A stretch of 64,000 bases of DNA from Vombatus ursinus (GCF_900497805.2 NW_020954599.1:43903260-43967259), one strand, 5' to 3'. Positions 46,906 to 58,790 are shown, numbered from the stretch's first letter. Translations and numbers: made by a program. Notes: generated by a model not told the origin, from the sequence alone.

Positions 46906-47062
46906 CCTGCAAGTTTCTAGTCTTATTGTATAGGTATTTCAGCATCCTATGTCACAAATTAATCTGATCCCACCAACAGTTCCAGAATGACAACTATGAA
47001 ATCCTTCTTTCATCCACAATATGAACTATTTAATATGACTGGCCTTCTATCTACTATTCCAT

Positions 47063-47080
47063 ATTCTCTCTCTCTCTCTC

Positions 47081-47132
<52 letters not shown>

Positions 47133-47133
47133 T
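47063..47133. repeat. (TC)n(GATA)n microsatellite
   Basis: Eight TC units then about 13 GATA units. Confidence 0.98.
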
Positions 47134-47139
47134 GTACAT

Positions 47140-47375
47140 GGACAGTCCAAAGTAGTTGATAAAGTACTGTTCTCAAAATCATGAAGGTCTGTGCTTGAAT
47201 TCCAACAACTAGCTGAATGGCCATGGGCAAATCATTAAACCAGACTCTCAGTTTTCTCATCTGCAAAATAAGGGGAAATCTAGCTATTCTCTCTCTCTCT
47301 ATCAAGAATATTGTGACATCTAAACAAGATAATGTATATAAAGTAGTTTGCTAACCTTAAAAAGCTTTGTAAATG
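47140..47375 (+). repeat. MIR/CORE-SINE (first of three in a row)
   Basis: 'gtctgtgcttgaattccaac', 'tttctcatctgcaaaataag', 'tgctaaccttaaaaagcttt'. A short TC tract sits inside. Confidence 0.8.
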
Positions 47376-47384
47376 GCTACACAG

Positions 47385-47565
47385 AGAAATTAGCACTGAT
47401 CTTGCAGTCAAAAGACCTGGGTTCAAATTACTGCCTTTGATTCCTACAATCTCTGTACCCTCAGGCAAGTTGCTTAACCTACATGATCATCAGTTCCCTC
47501 ATCTATAAAACAGAGGTCACATTATTTGGTGTCTGAGGTGCCCTCCAGGATCTGTGATCCTGCAA
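47385..47565 (+). repeat. MIR3-like CORE-SINE (second of three)
   Basis: 'agacctgggttcaaattact', 'tgaggtgccctccaggatct' (L3-type tail). Confidence 0.8.
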
Positions 47566-47569
47566 TTAT

Positions 47570-47790
47570 AATTATTAGGTATAGAGTTCTGGACTTGAAG
47601 TCAAGCAGTCCTGAGTCTGAGCTCTCCCTCAGATGATTATCGGCTATATAAACCTGGATATGACATTAGTTTTGTCATCTGTAAAATGTGGATAATAGTA
47701 TCTACCTCCAAGAGTTATTGGGTCTAATGAGATCATATGTGGAACGTGATTCACCAACCTTAAAACACTGTAATAATGTTATCACTGTAA
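47570..47790 (+). repeat. MIR/CORE-SINE (third of three)
   Basis: 'gttctggacttgaagtcaag', 'tttgtcatctgtaaaatgtg', 'ccaaccttaaaacactgtaa'. Confidence 0.8.
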
Positions 47791-48094
47791 TATCTATTTT
47801 AAAATACACATTAGATATTCTTTTGGTTCATTAAGCTTATACACTTCTAAGATCATTTCATTTATTATCTTGACCCTAAAGGATACTTCCTTAAAACAGA
47901 AAGACGTATGTTCTATTTTAAAAGACTTAAATAGGGGAGGTTTTTCAACAACTTTTTCTCATTAATTTTTTCTACTGTTTAATGAGCCTCACTTTATGGT
48001 ACTCTCAAGTTTGAAAGTAGCCAGGGAAATGATTGGGTCTTGGGAATTGTTGGCAGTAGACAACTAATAGTTACAATTCACACATGGGAAACAC
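47791..48094. other. Unassigned intronic DNA
   Basis: Nothing recognised. Confidence 0.4.
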
Positions 48095-48285
48095 AAACCC
48101 TCTAGTCTATTCTTGGGTCTGTACTGACTCATAGTATGACCCTGGGAACTCAAGTTCTCCTTTTTCTGCATCAGATTTGTGGATCCTAACACATTCCACC
48201 TACCTCCTAAGGGTGCTGTGAGAATGAATGTGTCTGATATGACTAAAGATTTTAGGATGAGGAGCTTTACACAATGGAGAATAAG
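48095..48285 (+). repeat. MIR/CORE-SINE
   Basis: 'gactcatagtatgaccctgg', 'cacctacctcctaagggtgc'. Confidence 0.7.
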
Positions 48286-48594
48286 TCTTGTAACTTGATA
48301 CCAGTAACTGAGAATGGAAGTCTGAAATCACTGAATAAAATATGTAACAAACATAAAATAGTCTCCTAAGCAACAGCTAAAATCTTACACATTAGTGAGC
48401 TTTGTTGTAATAGTCATTCAAAAATTAGGACTTTCTTACCACTGAAAATATTTCTCTTCTTGGAAATAAGTGACACTGAGTATTCAAAATTAGATAGAAT
48501 GAATGAATTACTGAAATTTCAATTTCTATTTTCTCCCTCTGGAGCATATCAGCAGCCTTAGAAAATTCTCACTGGTGTGTTATCATCTAATCCA
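48286..48594. other. Unassigned intronic DNA
   Basis: Nothing recognised. Confidence 0.4.
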
Positions 48595-48788
48595 GGGTTC
48601 AGCAAACCAAGGGAGGAATTGAGTTTACTGTGTGGTTTTGTAGTCCATGAATTAAAAACAGTTTTTACATTTTAAAATAAAGTTATATTGCATTTAAAAA
48701 TATTTTTAAAACATTTTTAGCCACTGGCCATACAAAAACAGGTGGCAGACTCACTTTGGTCCTTGGGCCAAAGTTTGCCAACCTTTGA
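48595..48788. repeat. hAT-like MITE with terminal inverted repeats
   Basis: Left end cagggttcagcaaacc; right end gtttgccaacctttg, whose reverse complement caaaggttggcaaac matches the left with few changes. Length about 190 bp, AT-rich middle, no coding. A clear 8 bp target duplication is not visible. Confidence 0.65.
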
Positions 48789-49379
48789 TTTTTAGTCAGT
48801 GAGGTCTGAAGATATTAGTTTCTCAAACTAAAATACAATTCTGAGCGCTTTTGGCATTTGCTTAAGGCATATCTGTGTGTATATGTATGTGTGTGTGTTC
48901 ACAGAGATATATCTATATCATTGATGTCAAAGCCTCTCCAAGTGAATATTCAATAATCTTCAAAGTAGAAGAATTTTTTCAGGCTACAGTAGTTAATTGA
49001 AACATAATTCAAGGCATTACATCCACTTCATCATTGTTCTAGTCTGATTTAGGTAGCAAGGTTGAACCAGGTTAGGGAGCCCCAAATTATAGCCTATTTG
49101 TTACAAATGTTAAGTCCTTAGCAAGGTATATTAATTCCCATAGGATCATAACTACATCACCCAGCACTGACTTTGGCCAGTTCATCAGGAATCATTTGAG
49201 AAGACTGCAGAGTTTTGCAGATTTGAAAATCCATTGAAATTGTATCTCCAGCTCATTTCCTAGTTATACTTCTTTCTTTAAATTCTACTCGCTGCTTTCT
49301 GATCACATCTTCATCTTTAGTAAAATCACAGGTGGACACACATTCTTTTCTCCAAACTCCCCTCTTTCTGTGTTTCACG
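48789..49379. other. Unassigned intronic DNA
   Basis: Small TG patch at 48870-48900; otherwise nothing recognised. Confidence 0.45.
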
Positions 49380-49545
49380 TATACTTTATATTGACTTTGT
49401 ACATATTTTATATAAACTGAATAGTGTATATGTTGTTGTACTTCAGTAAAATGTAAGTTCCTTGAGGACAGACTTTTTCGTGTCTTTCTGTGTCCAGTGC
49501 ATAGGGAAGTGTCTGGCAGATACTAAGCACTTAAATTCTTTTCCA
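49380..49545 (+). repeat. L2 LINE 3' end
   Basis: 'gtaagttccttgaggacaga', 'ctggcagatactaagcactt'. Confidence 0.75.
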
Positions 49546-49659
49546 ATAAAGAACTTTACTTTAATTACCAGGTTCTAGAAATGTTTCTTACTCAACTGAA
49601 GGCAAAAATATCTTCCTTGTCCTTCATCTTCACATTATTAAGGAAGGTAAATAGAGATA

Positions 49660-49885
49660 TAGAGATATGTGTGCATGTATGTATAACATATATATAATGG
49701 ATTGCATATATGTGTATATAGGTGTGTATATAGATATACACATATATGTGTATGCATATATACACACATAGATGCACATCTCATATAACTATATATAATG
49801 TAACCATATACATAACTATATATTACTACATTTATAACTATATATAACTAATTATGTATAACTATATAACTATATATATGTAGTA
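49660..49885. repeat. TA/TG-rich degenerate simple repeat
   Basis: tgtgta, tatata and repeated aactatata units (49790-49880). Confidence 0.9.
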
Positions 49886-51884
49886 TATATAACTTCATCT
49901 CACTCAGGATGAATGAAATATGAGTAGCACTGAACCAATACTATCAGGTTCCCTGATACATTTTGCCCCAACTGCTATGCACACAGTAGGTATTTTGTCA
50001 GCATATGTTGTTTTAATCATTAATACAAAAGAATACTTTCTGAGATGTATGTGCCTATGTATATGTATATACATGTAAGTATGTATGTATGTATATAAAA
50101 TTTATGATTTTTGCCTCTTGTAGGTTTCATGTCATTTTTGCCTATAACTTTTCTATATTGGGTTTTTTAAATTAAGAAAAAAATCTAATGACTTGACCAG
50201 TACCTGTAAGTTATCAAACATGCACCAGGATAGATTTCTGATCAAATTTCTCTTTTATGGAGTATCACTCAACTGAGGGGTCTCTGACCTTCAATTAAAA
50301 TGTCCTAAAATTACCTGGAGACCTTAGAAATTATGGAGCCAAATCCCTTATTTATCATTTCTCAAATGGAATAGCAAAATTTGACGTGACTGAAAGATTG
50401 GGTCAGATTTATTCTCTCCAGTCTTCCTGGTTTTTTTAGTGGCAGGAAACCTGATAATATTGGTTCAATGCCACTCATATATCCTTCCTCCTGAACTAAA
50501 GTTATTTTGTCATGGTTATATAGATATTTCATTGGGATTCCCAAAGGCTCTCCCATAAAAAGTCTAAGTTTTCAATTCTTTCTCGTCTTCAAAAACTGAC
50601 CTTTAAATCATGCACTACAGTCTAAGTTCTGTGATTTCAAGACTATATAAATTATGGCCTCCTCAAAGACTAATATGCACATATTAGGCATTGTTTGAAT
50701 TCCCTAATGCAAAAGTCCAAGATGGAAAGGAGAAGTCTGTTCCTCCTTTTCTGTCCAGTACACCACCTCTTCTGCTGAATTTAGCAATATTTTAGCCCTA
50801 TTGCTAATGGTGGTTATTTGGTCGTAAGAGATGTTCACTTCAAAATGTAACGTGTAAAAAATACCAGGTTTTCCTGCTAGGGTATATATTACTTGGAGCT
50901 TATCAGTGCTAAATTGCCAGTTTTTGAGGATACTAACTGTTCAGCTCTCAAAGAAATACATCAAAAGTCTTGACTTATTTTGAACAATTTTCTGCTTTAA
51001 GCAATCTTTTGGGCCCTCACTCTTCAAATTGCCTATCTCAAAATAACCGCTAATAAAAACATTAAATACTGTCTCCTCCTCCTCAAAACTATTGCTCAGT
51101 TCTTATGCAGAAATAGATATGAGGCCATTTGTCTAATTCTGGATTGTCAGCTTCATAATGAAAACCATCATTATGGAATAAATATATTGAGACTTTAAAT
51201 ATATTGAATTGTTTTTAAAAACTTAAATAAATTGCCTTTTATCATTCCCCTCCCCCACCTTTGGTTGAAAACTGCTTTTCAATGTGGGTGTATTCAGTGT
51301 TTACCTAATCTTTACACTGGCAGGAGCCACATTCAGGTACTCCTAACAAATTTTAAGCCTGCTGTGTCCTTTAGGAAGGTGAAATTGGATTCATTTTTAC
51401 TAGCACTGGTACTAACTGTGAGGGCTTGTTGGTGAGGGGAGAATCATTCATCTCACACCCTGCTCTGCCCAGTCTTTGCTCCTTTCCTTTCTTACATTGC
51501 ATTTGGTCAGAATAGGAACAGTATTTTGCTGCCATCAATGCTGATACTCTCCTTCCCCTCTAAGGAAAGAGAAGAGAAGTCAGTCTAGAGGAATGGCATT
51601 CTCTTCATGTTCCTAGAAAATGCCCTGCCTATGTCATTTAGGATCTAAAAGACAACAGGAGATCACTGTAACTCTTAAATTATTTCTTCAGTTCTTTTTC
51701 TAAATGATTAAATTAACTGAATCAGAGAAAAAAGAGCATCTATAGGTTTTTTCAGGTTGTAGGATTTTACATGTTGGTTTTCATGGATGATATTTTAGAA
51801 TGCCTCTTCTAGCAAACCATATTGATGGATGAGATAAAAGAGACCTCTTTTTCTAAGTACTTCTTTTCCAGGGATGATAAATTA
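49886..51884. other. Unassigned intronic DNA
   Basis: About 2 kb. A (TATG)n patch at 50070-50100 and a possible L2 end near 49980 ('cacacagtaggtattttgtc'); otherwise nothing recognised. Confidence 0.45.
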
Positions 51885-51965
51885 AACTTGTGCTGATTAG
51901 TCTGAAAGGGTAGAACTAGGAACAATAAATGGGATTTGTAAAGAGATAGGCTTCATGTGAGGAAA

Positions 51966-52138
51966 ATCAAAAGGGTTGAATATGGGGTCAGAAGACCTTA
52001 ATACTGGGCTTCATTATCTATTAACTGTGTGATCTTTGGAAATTGCTTAGCTTCCCAGTTTCCTAATTTGTAAAAATGAAAGAGTTGGACTAGAAGACCC
52101 CTAAAATTCTTAGTTGTAGATCTGTGATCCCATCATCT
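51966..52138 (+). repeat. MIR3-like SINE nested in L3
   Basis: 'aactgtgtgatctttggaaa', 'agagttggactagaagaccc'. Confidence 0.75.
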
Positions 52139-52244
52139 TTTGCATTAGAACTATTCAAAGGAATTGGCTCCCTTAGGAGGCAGTAGGTTCCCACACACAC
52201 ACCTAGATATCTTAGAGCAAAGACAAGATGACTACTTGTTGCTG

Positions 52245-52400
52245 TTGTTTGGTATGGGGAAAAGGGCACAGATTGTGAGGCCAGAAAACCTGAGTTCATA
52301 TCTCAGTTCTGCCACTTTTTCCATCTGGGACAAGTCACTAAGAGTCTCTGGTTTTTACTTTCCTCATCTGCAGAATAAGGAAATTAAATTAGATATTAGG
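52245..52400 (+). repeat. MIR-type SINE nested in L3
   Basis: 'gaaaacctgagttcatatct', 'tttcctcatctgcagaataa'. Confidence 0.75.
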
Positions 52401-52404
52401 ATCA

Positions 52405-52700
52405 TAAAATGATAGACTAAGAACTGGAAGGGACCTTAGAAATCATCGAATCCAACCCCATCACTTTACAAATGAGGAGATTAAGAGCCAGAGAGGTTGA
52501 GACCACCTGAGGTTCACACAATTGTTTATAAATATTATTATTATTACAACTACTATTACCATTATTGTTATTCCCCTGAATCACATAGCTAATAAGTGTC
52601 TGCTATAGAATTTGAACTCAATTATTTAGTTTAAATCCAACACTTTATTCACTACACCATGCTGCCCTTAGAGGAACTCTAGGTGACCTCTAACATCCCT
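52405..52700 (-). repeat. MIR-type SINE nested in L3
   Basis: 'aactggaagggaccttagaa', 'aatccaaccccatcacttta', 'cacatagctaataagtgtct', 'actacaccatgctgccctta'; contains (ATT)n. Confidence 0.8.
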
Positions 52701-52820
52701 TCCAGTTCTCAATCTATGAGCCTACCTTGTAGAGGGGATTTTTACTCAGGTATAAGTTAGACTTAATGGTCTTTCCATTCTGTGTACTTTCCAAGTCTGT
52801 GATTCTGTAATATTTCAGAA

Positions 52821-54839
52821 ATGCATACCAGGGAGAACATTGACCTTAACACCCGCAATACTGATATTTTATTACTTTACTGGCTTCCTGTTGTTTTTTT
52901 ATATATTGTTGTATATGTTGTTAGCTTATATTTCTAATTCCCCAGTAGCCATTTCTACCACATTTGTCCATAATATTAGGTTAGTCCAAAAAACAATGAG
53001 GAATTATGAAGTGACTTCCTACGCTAAGACTTATCTAAGCTAAAGAGGCAGCAAAAATGGAATGATACTCCTATAAATTCTCTCCAGATGAGTCTGGCAT
53101 AAATGGAGCCTGTCTTACCCTATTGGTTTACTTCAACTTTTTTCTAGTCTGTTATCCAATTTATTTCAATTGTTTAGATTGCTAAGGAGACCAAAAAGTG
53201 CTGAACTTCCTTTGCTGTTGGACCCAAATGTGCCCTATAGATAGCCCTTTATCACCTTTCCTTAGTGTAACACACAACATAAACATTTTGTCTTTTTAGT
53301 CTTTAACAATTCAGGAAAACATTTGCAAACTAGAATATTCAATAAACTCAATGATGTTACCTAAAATGTAATAATCCAAGTGTCTTATTGGTGACTGAGC
53401 AAATACAAACTAGAAAGCCTGTCATTATTGTAAAATCCTAATCAACCACAGGGTGATTTATCTAATTATGTTCATCAAAACAGGAAAAAAAGACATGTCA
53501 AGTTCCATATTTTTAGAGATGGAAATGTCTGCATTAAAATTTCAGTCCCCTAGAACAACAGTTAGGCCCATATTTTGTACTATGATCATTTTTCTTGTTT
53601 CACTGGTGACCAAAAAATAGTACAAAGTAATATGATCATGTCACCCTTTGATCTTTCATTCCTAAGCTCTCACCCTTTGTGTTTAGTGTTGCAACAAACG
53701 CCACTTTGGATGACTTCCATAATTCCATAATAGGCAGTTACTTTAATTATCTCAAAGTATTATTAAGGATAAAAGTAAACACATTTCCATCTGGCTAGTT
53801 TCACTTGGAATTTGGAACTCAAGATTATTTTTAACTCTTCTTTTATACATAGCAAAATATTTTATTACTTTACTGGCTTCCAAAGCTTTTCTCAGCTATA
53901 GAAAGCTGCATTCATGATTTATAGTTCATGTATGTATTCCTTCCCTGTTGTTTTTCTAATTATAGATATATGTACTTATTTATGTATATATGGTTTCATG
54001 CATTACATTTAAATAAATGTATTTAAAAGTAGAATTATTTAGGGTGCCAGCAAAGACTATTTTGTGATGATCTAGTTTGAATGCATATGGAAATGACAAA
54101 GATTAAAGATGTGGAAATGTGGTTTGTTAAAAATGATAAGGATTTTAAGTACAAGAAACAAACCAAAAAAAAAAAATCTAATATTGATTGTCTGCTTTGA
54201 AAAAAAAAATTGAACATATGCAACAACCTCTCAGCTATTCTTAAAAAATTTAGGCAAGCAACTAACTATATTTGCCTAAACCCAAGAAAGGGTAATTTTT
54301 CTTCCAGAACTCCTATTATTCCCACTCCAATGCTCACTAATACAATTGCATCCATGTGAATTGGGGGAGTTATTGGAGGCAATTGCAAAGAGGAAGGAGG
54401 TTTCTGGGTACAGAGTCTGGTTTAGGAGAATCTTTTCAACTCAGGTTGGTGTGAATGCCTAGCCAATTTTTTTCCCCCCAGGTAAAGCTAAATGCGTCAT
54501 TTACTATACTGTACTCTGTAGACAGTCAAGAAATATTTAATTGAATTTTTTTTAAATGAAGCATTTTTAACATTTTTTTATTACTTGGGAGTATCCATGA
54601 CTTTATGAATGTGGGCACTTCTACCCCTTGTTCTACATAACACTGTCTCCTCATCTTTCATACTGTTGTGCCTTCTTGTCCATATACTCCCATAATCCTG
54701 CCTAAATAATCAACCCAATAGGAGTGGAGGCTTTCCTCTAGATTTTATAACATTTTAACAGTACCAGTTTGTTAGAGTTACGTTTTGTTTTGTTGTTTGG
54801 TTGATCGTACTTATGTTTGTTGTTTTTATTGGACAGGGA
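52821..54839. other. Unassigned intronic DNA with a 25 bp exact repeat
   Basis: About 2 kb without a recognised family. An exact 25 bp word occurs at 52864-52888 and 53857-53881. Confidence 0.5.
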
Positions 54840-54960
54840 TTTCCTAGTGAGGAACTTCCTATTCCATAGCAGAGTTTCCTGGAACACAGAAAGGTTAAAT
54901 GACTATCATTCTGATTCTGAGGTCAGCTCTCTGCCTACTACACCATAATGTTTCTCACCT
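54840..54960 (-). repeat. MIR fragment
   Basis: 'acacagaaaggttaaatgac', 'gaggtcagctctctgcctac'. Confidence 0.5.
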
Positions 54961-55525
54961 GGATTTTCACACATATCTGCGTCTCTATAAATCTATGGAA
55001 ATGTAGATATAGAAGACATAGACACACATATGTGTATGTTTACATATATATGTTTATTCACTTCACCTAAAATTGATTCAAAACATTTTTCTACCTTTTC
55101 AAACTTTCATTTTACTAAAAATTTCAAACACATTTTTAAATAATACCAGGGATATGAATGGAAATGCATTACATTTTCTTTATAATCATTGCACAAATGC
55201 TAGACACTAGCATTCAGTGTAATCCATTGTAAAAACATTTTAAAATTTCTCATATTAGGACTGGATGAGATATTTCATTAATCATGAAGGAGATGCAAAC
55301 TGTAGTATTAAAACTTATGTTTTAAATCCTTGAAGAATTAAGTTTCTATCTGAATACAGTGAGAAAAACATTACCTACACACCTTCTATAATATAAAAAG
55401 GGGGATGATTAGAGGCTGAAATGTTAAGGATTTATTACCATCCTCATAGGATCTCATAAAAGAAGAGATTAGCACAAAGGTATGTTGTAATTGGGGCCAC
55501 TTAATTATGAGGAAGAATGTCAAGT
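54961..55525. other. Unassigned intronic DNA
   Basis: AT-rich, nothing recognised. Confidence 0.45.
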
Positions 55526-58442
55526 GGTGTGGAGCCAAGATGGCAAAGTAAAAGCAGTGACTTGCTTGAGCTTTCCCCCAAACCCCTCCAAATACCTGTA
55601 AAAATGGCTCTAAACAAATTCTAAAGCAGCAGAACCACAAAAAGACAGAGTGAAACAAATTTCCAGTCTAAGACAACCTGTATGGGTGATCAAAAAAGTA
55701 TACTGCACCAGGTAGGGAGAGAAACACAGTTCAGCATGGGCACACAGGCCAAACAGGCCTCAGCGAATGTGGAGCAGGCAACTGTGGTGGTTTCCAGATT
55801 TCTCAACCCACAAACACCAAAGACAACTTAGAAGGTCAGTAGGAAAAGTCTATGACTGCGATGAGAGAGAAGCTCAGTCCCAGCCCCAGTACCCAGCATA
55901 TCCCTGGGGCAGCAGCTACTTCTGGAGCTTCTGGACCACAGACTGAGGGGGATTCAAGTGGCTGATCAGAGGGGGATTGCAGGGATCTCTTTGCTGGTGC
56001 AGGATTCGGTTGCTTTGCCCATGCTTAAATCTCAGTGACACTGCTGGGTGTTGGTCCTGGGGTGAGGAGGAGTGCTGGCATGGTAGAGCTTGTAGTGGTA
56101 GTGGGGGGGAAATCTTCCTCACAGTTGCAAGGTAAAAAAGAGTGCCTGTGGTCACTCATAGACCAGAGCACAGGCCAGGAAAAGAGTAAACACCTCGTCC
56201 TTGATCATACCACCTTGGAAGAACTGAAAACTTACAGGTCCCTAGAAGTCTCTCTGAAAACAGCTGCACAAAACCCCAAAGCTTGGGACAGTACATTCTC
56301 CATGCTGGAAGCAGACCCCTACCTTAACAAAGAGTTTATAACTCAAGTAATTGTCTGGGAGCATGAGCAAACTTCGCAAAAAAAAGTCAGACCATAGAAT
56401 CTTTCTTTGGTGACAAAGAAGATCAAACCATACAACCAGAAGAACACAACAAAGTCAAAGCTCCTACATCAAAAGCCTCCAAGAGAAATATGAATCAGTC
56501 CCAGGCCCTGGAAGAGCTCAAAAAGGGTTTTGAGAAGCAAGTAAGAGAAGTAGAGGAAAAACTGAGAGTGATGCCAGAAAATCATGAAAAACAAGTCAAC
56601 AGCTTGCTAAAGGAGACCCAAAAAAATACTGAAGAAAATAACTTCAAAAATAGTCTAACCCAAATGGCAAAAGAGGTCCAAAAAGCCAATGAGGAGAAGA
56701 ATGCCTTAAAAAACAGAAACAGAATTGGTCAAATAGAAAAGAAAGTCCAAAATTTCACTTAAGAAAGTAAGTCCCTAAAAATTAGAACGGAACAATTGGA
56801 AGCTAAGTGACTTTATGAAAAATCAAAACACTGCAAAACAAAACCAAAAGAATGAAAGAAATAGAAAACAATGTGAAATATCTCATTGGAAAAACAACTG
56901 ACCTGAAAAATACATCCAGGAGAGAGAATTTAGAAATTATTGTACTATCTGAAAGCCACGATAAAAAAAAAGAGCCTAGACATCATCTTTCAAGAAATTA
57001 TCAAAGAAAACTGCCCTGATATTTTAGAACCAGAGGACAATACAGAAATTGAAAAAATCCACTGATCACCTCCTGACAGAGATTCCCAAAGGAAAACTCC
57101 TAGGAATATTATAGCCAAATTCCAAAGTTCCCAGGTCAAGGAGAACATATTGCAAGCAGCCAGAAAGAAACAATTCAATTATTGTGGAAACACAATCAGG
57201 ATAACACAAGATTTAGCAGCTTCTACATTAAGGGACTGGAGGGCTTGGAATATAATATTCCTAGAGGGCAAAGGAGATGGGATTACAACCAAGAATCATC
57301 TACCCAACAAAACTGAGTATAATCTTTCAGGGGAAAAAATTGACATTCAGTGAAATAGGAGACTTTCAAACATTCTTGATGAAAAGACCAGAGCTGAATA
57401 GAAAATTTGTCTTTCAAATATGAGACTCAAGAGAAACATGAAGAGGGACACAGGAAAGAGAAATCACAAGGGACTTATTAAGGTTGAACTGTTTATATTC
57501 CTGCATGGAAAGTGATATTTGTAACTCATGAGACCTTTGTCAGTATTAGGGTAGTTGGAGGGAAAAAAACATATGTATAGATAGATAGATTGATTGATTG
57601 ATTGATAGAGGGCACAGGGTGAGTTGAAGATGAAGAGGTGATATCTGGAGAATAAAATTAAGGGATTATACTAGAAGAAGGAGAAAGGGAGAGGTAGAAT
57701 GGGGTAAATTATCTCACATAAAATAGACAAGGAAAGGCTTTTACAGTGGAGCGGAAACAGGGGAAGGTGAGAGGCAATGAATGAATCTTATTCTCATTTG
57801 GCTTAAGGATCAAATAACACACACATTCAATTGGGTATGGAAAGCTATCTTACCCTATAGGAAAATAAGGAGGAAGGGGATAAAAGAACAGAGGGATGAT
57901 AGAGCGGAGGACATATTGGGAGAGGGGGTAATCAGAAGCAAACACTCCTAAGGAAGGACAGGTTCAAAAGAGAGGATAGACTAAATGGGGGGAGGGGGAG
58001 CAGGATAGGATTAAGGGAAATATAGTTAGTTTTTCACAACATGACTACTATGGAAGTGTTTTGCATGACTACACATGTATAACCTGTATTGAGTTGCTTG
58101 CCTTCTCGATGGGGGTGGGTGGGGAGGGAGGAAAGGAGAGAATTTGGAACCCAAACTTTTAGAAACAAATGTTAAAAAAAAATTGTTTTCACATGCAACT
58201 GGGAAAGAAGATATACAGGAAATAGTGTATAGGAATCTATCGTGCCCTATAGGAAAATCGAAGAGTAAGGGGATTAGAGAAGGGGGTGAAGATAGAAGGG
58301 AGGGCAGATTAGGGGAAGGAGTATTCAGAATGCATGCCATCTCGGGGTGGGGGGAGGGATGAAATGAGGAGAAAATTTGGAACTCAAAATCTTATGGAAG
58401 TGAATGTTGAAAACTAAAAATTAATTAATTAATTAAAAAAAA
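55526..58442 (+). mobile_element. ORF1-only L1 derivative (HAL1-like), copy 2
   Basis: Same layout as copy 1: 'gtggagccaagatggcaaag' start, 5' UTR of about 830 bp, ORF1 remnant 56363-57441, then directly a 3' UTR without ORF2. This 3' UTR is longer than in copy 1 and carries two related purine-rich modules (57840-58185 and 58225-58440) before the A-rich end. Gene-sense orientation. No clear target duplication; the right flank is the end of a hAT-like relic. Confidence 0.87.
56363..57441 (+). pseudogene. L1 ORF1 remnant (copy 2)
   Basis: Begins with an intact ATG (ATG AGC AAA CTT CGC), but an early length change in an A-run shifts the frame within a dozen codons. The coiled coil is clear from 56490 (EELKKGFEKQVREVEEKLR, then NSLLKETQKNTEEN). 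The RNA-binding part appears as RKKQFNYCGNTIRITQDLAA and STLRDWRAWNIIFLE, with the C-terminal domain (NHLPNKTEYNL) kept here and missing in copy 1. Several frame changes and stops, so not functional. The coiled coil plus RRM/CTD order is that of L1 ORF1p. Confidence 0.87.
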
Positions 58443-58518
58443 TCTTAGCTGTCTGGACCTACAAAAACAGGTAGCAAGCTGAATTTGGCACTGTAGGCCA
58501 TAGTTTGGGACCCCTGCT
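58443..58518. repeat. hAT-like MITE, right end only
   Basis: 'cctacaaaaacaggtagcaa' and 'ccatagtttgggacccctg' match the right part of 48595-48788. The left half is missing. Confidence 0.55.
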
Positions 58519-58539
58519 CATTAGAGGAGAACTATATAT

Positions 58540-58635
58540 AATCTTGCCCCATCCTCCCACTTAGGACAGGGATCCCTTGTACAAAATTCCTGACAAGTTG
58601 TCATCCAGACTCTACTTGAATATTTTGAGAACCAG
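58540..58635 (-). repeat. L3/CR1 fragment
   Basis: 'aattcctgacaagttgtcat', 'ccagactctacttgaatatt' in reverse L3 sense. Confidence 0.75.
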
Positions 58636-58790
58636 TTCAGTGAAGTGGGATGTGGGCAGGAGATAGAGGCAGAGGACCTAGGTTCAAATTCAAGCCTTAC
58701 CACTTACTACCTATGATACCTTGGGCAAATCACTTTGTGTATCTGTACTTGTTTCCTCATTTGTGAAATGAGGGAGGTTGACAAGAGCAG
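58636..58790 (+). repeat. MIR3-like CORE-SINE
   Basis: 'gaggacctaggttcaaattc', 'gtttcctcatttgtgaaatg'. Confidence 0.8.

Larger units (their letters stand above)
51885..52820 (+). repeat. L3/CR1 LINE 3' end broken by several MIRs
   Basis: L3 pieces in order: 'ggtagaactaggaacaataa' (51910), 'gaattggctcccttaggagg' (52160), 'ctcaggtataagttagactt' (52746) and 'ccaagtctgtgattctgtaa' (52791). Between them lie three MIR-type SINEs, so the L3 is the oldest layer. Confidence 0.75.

Noticed and set aside
47090-47133. GATA, TATG and TA tandem repeats as CRISPR-like arrays
   Set aside because: Units are 2-4 bp or, at 4495-4876, lack spacers; the genome is a mammal.
52975-52995. 'ttaggttagtccaaaaa' as a mariner-like terminus
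   Set aside because: No matching inverted end or TA duplication was found nearby.
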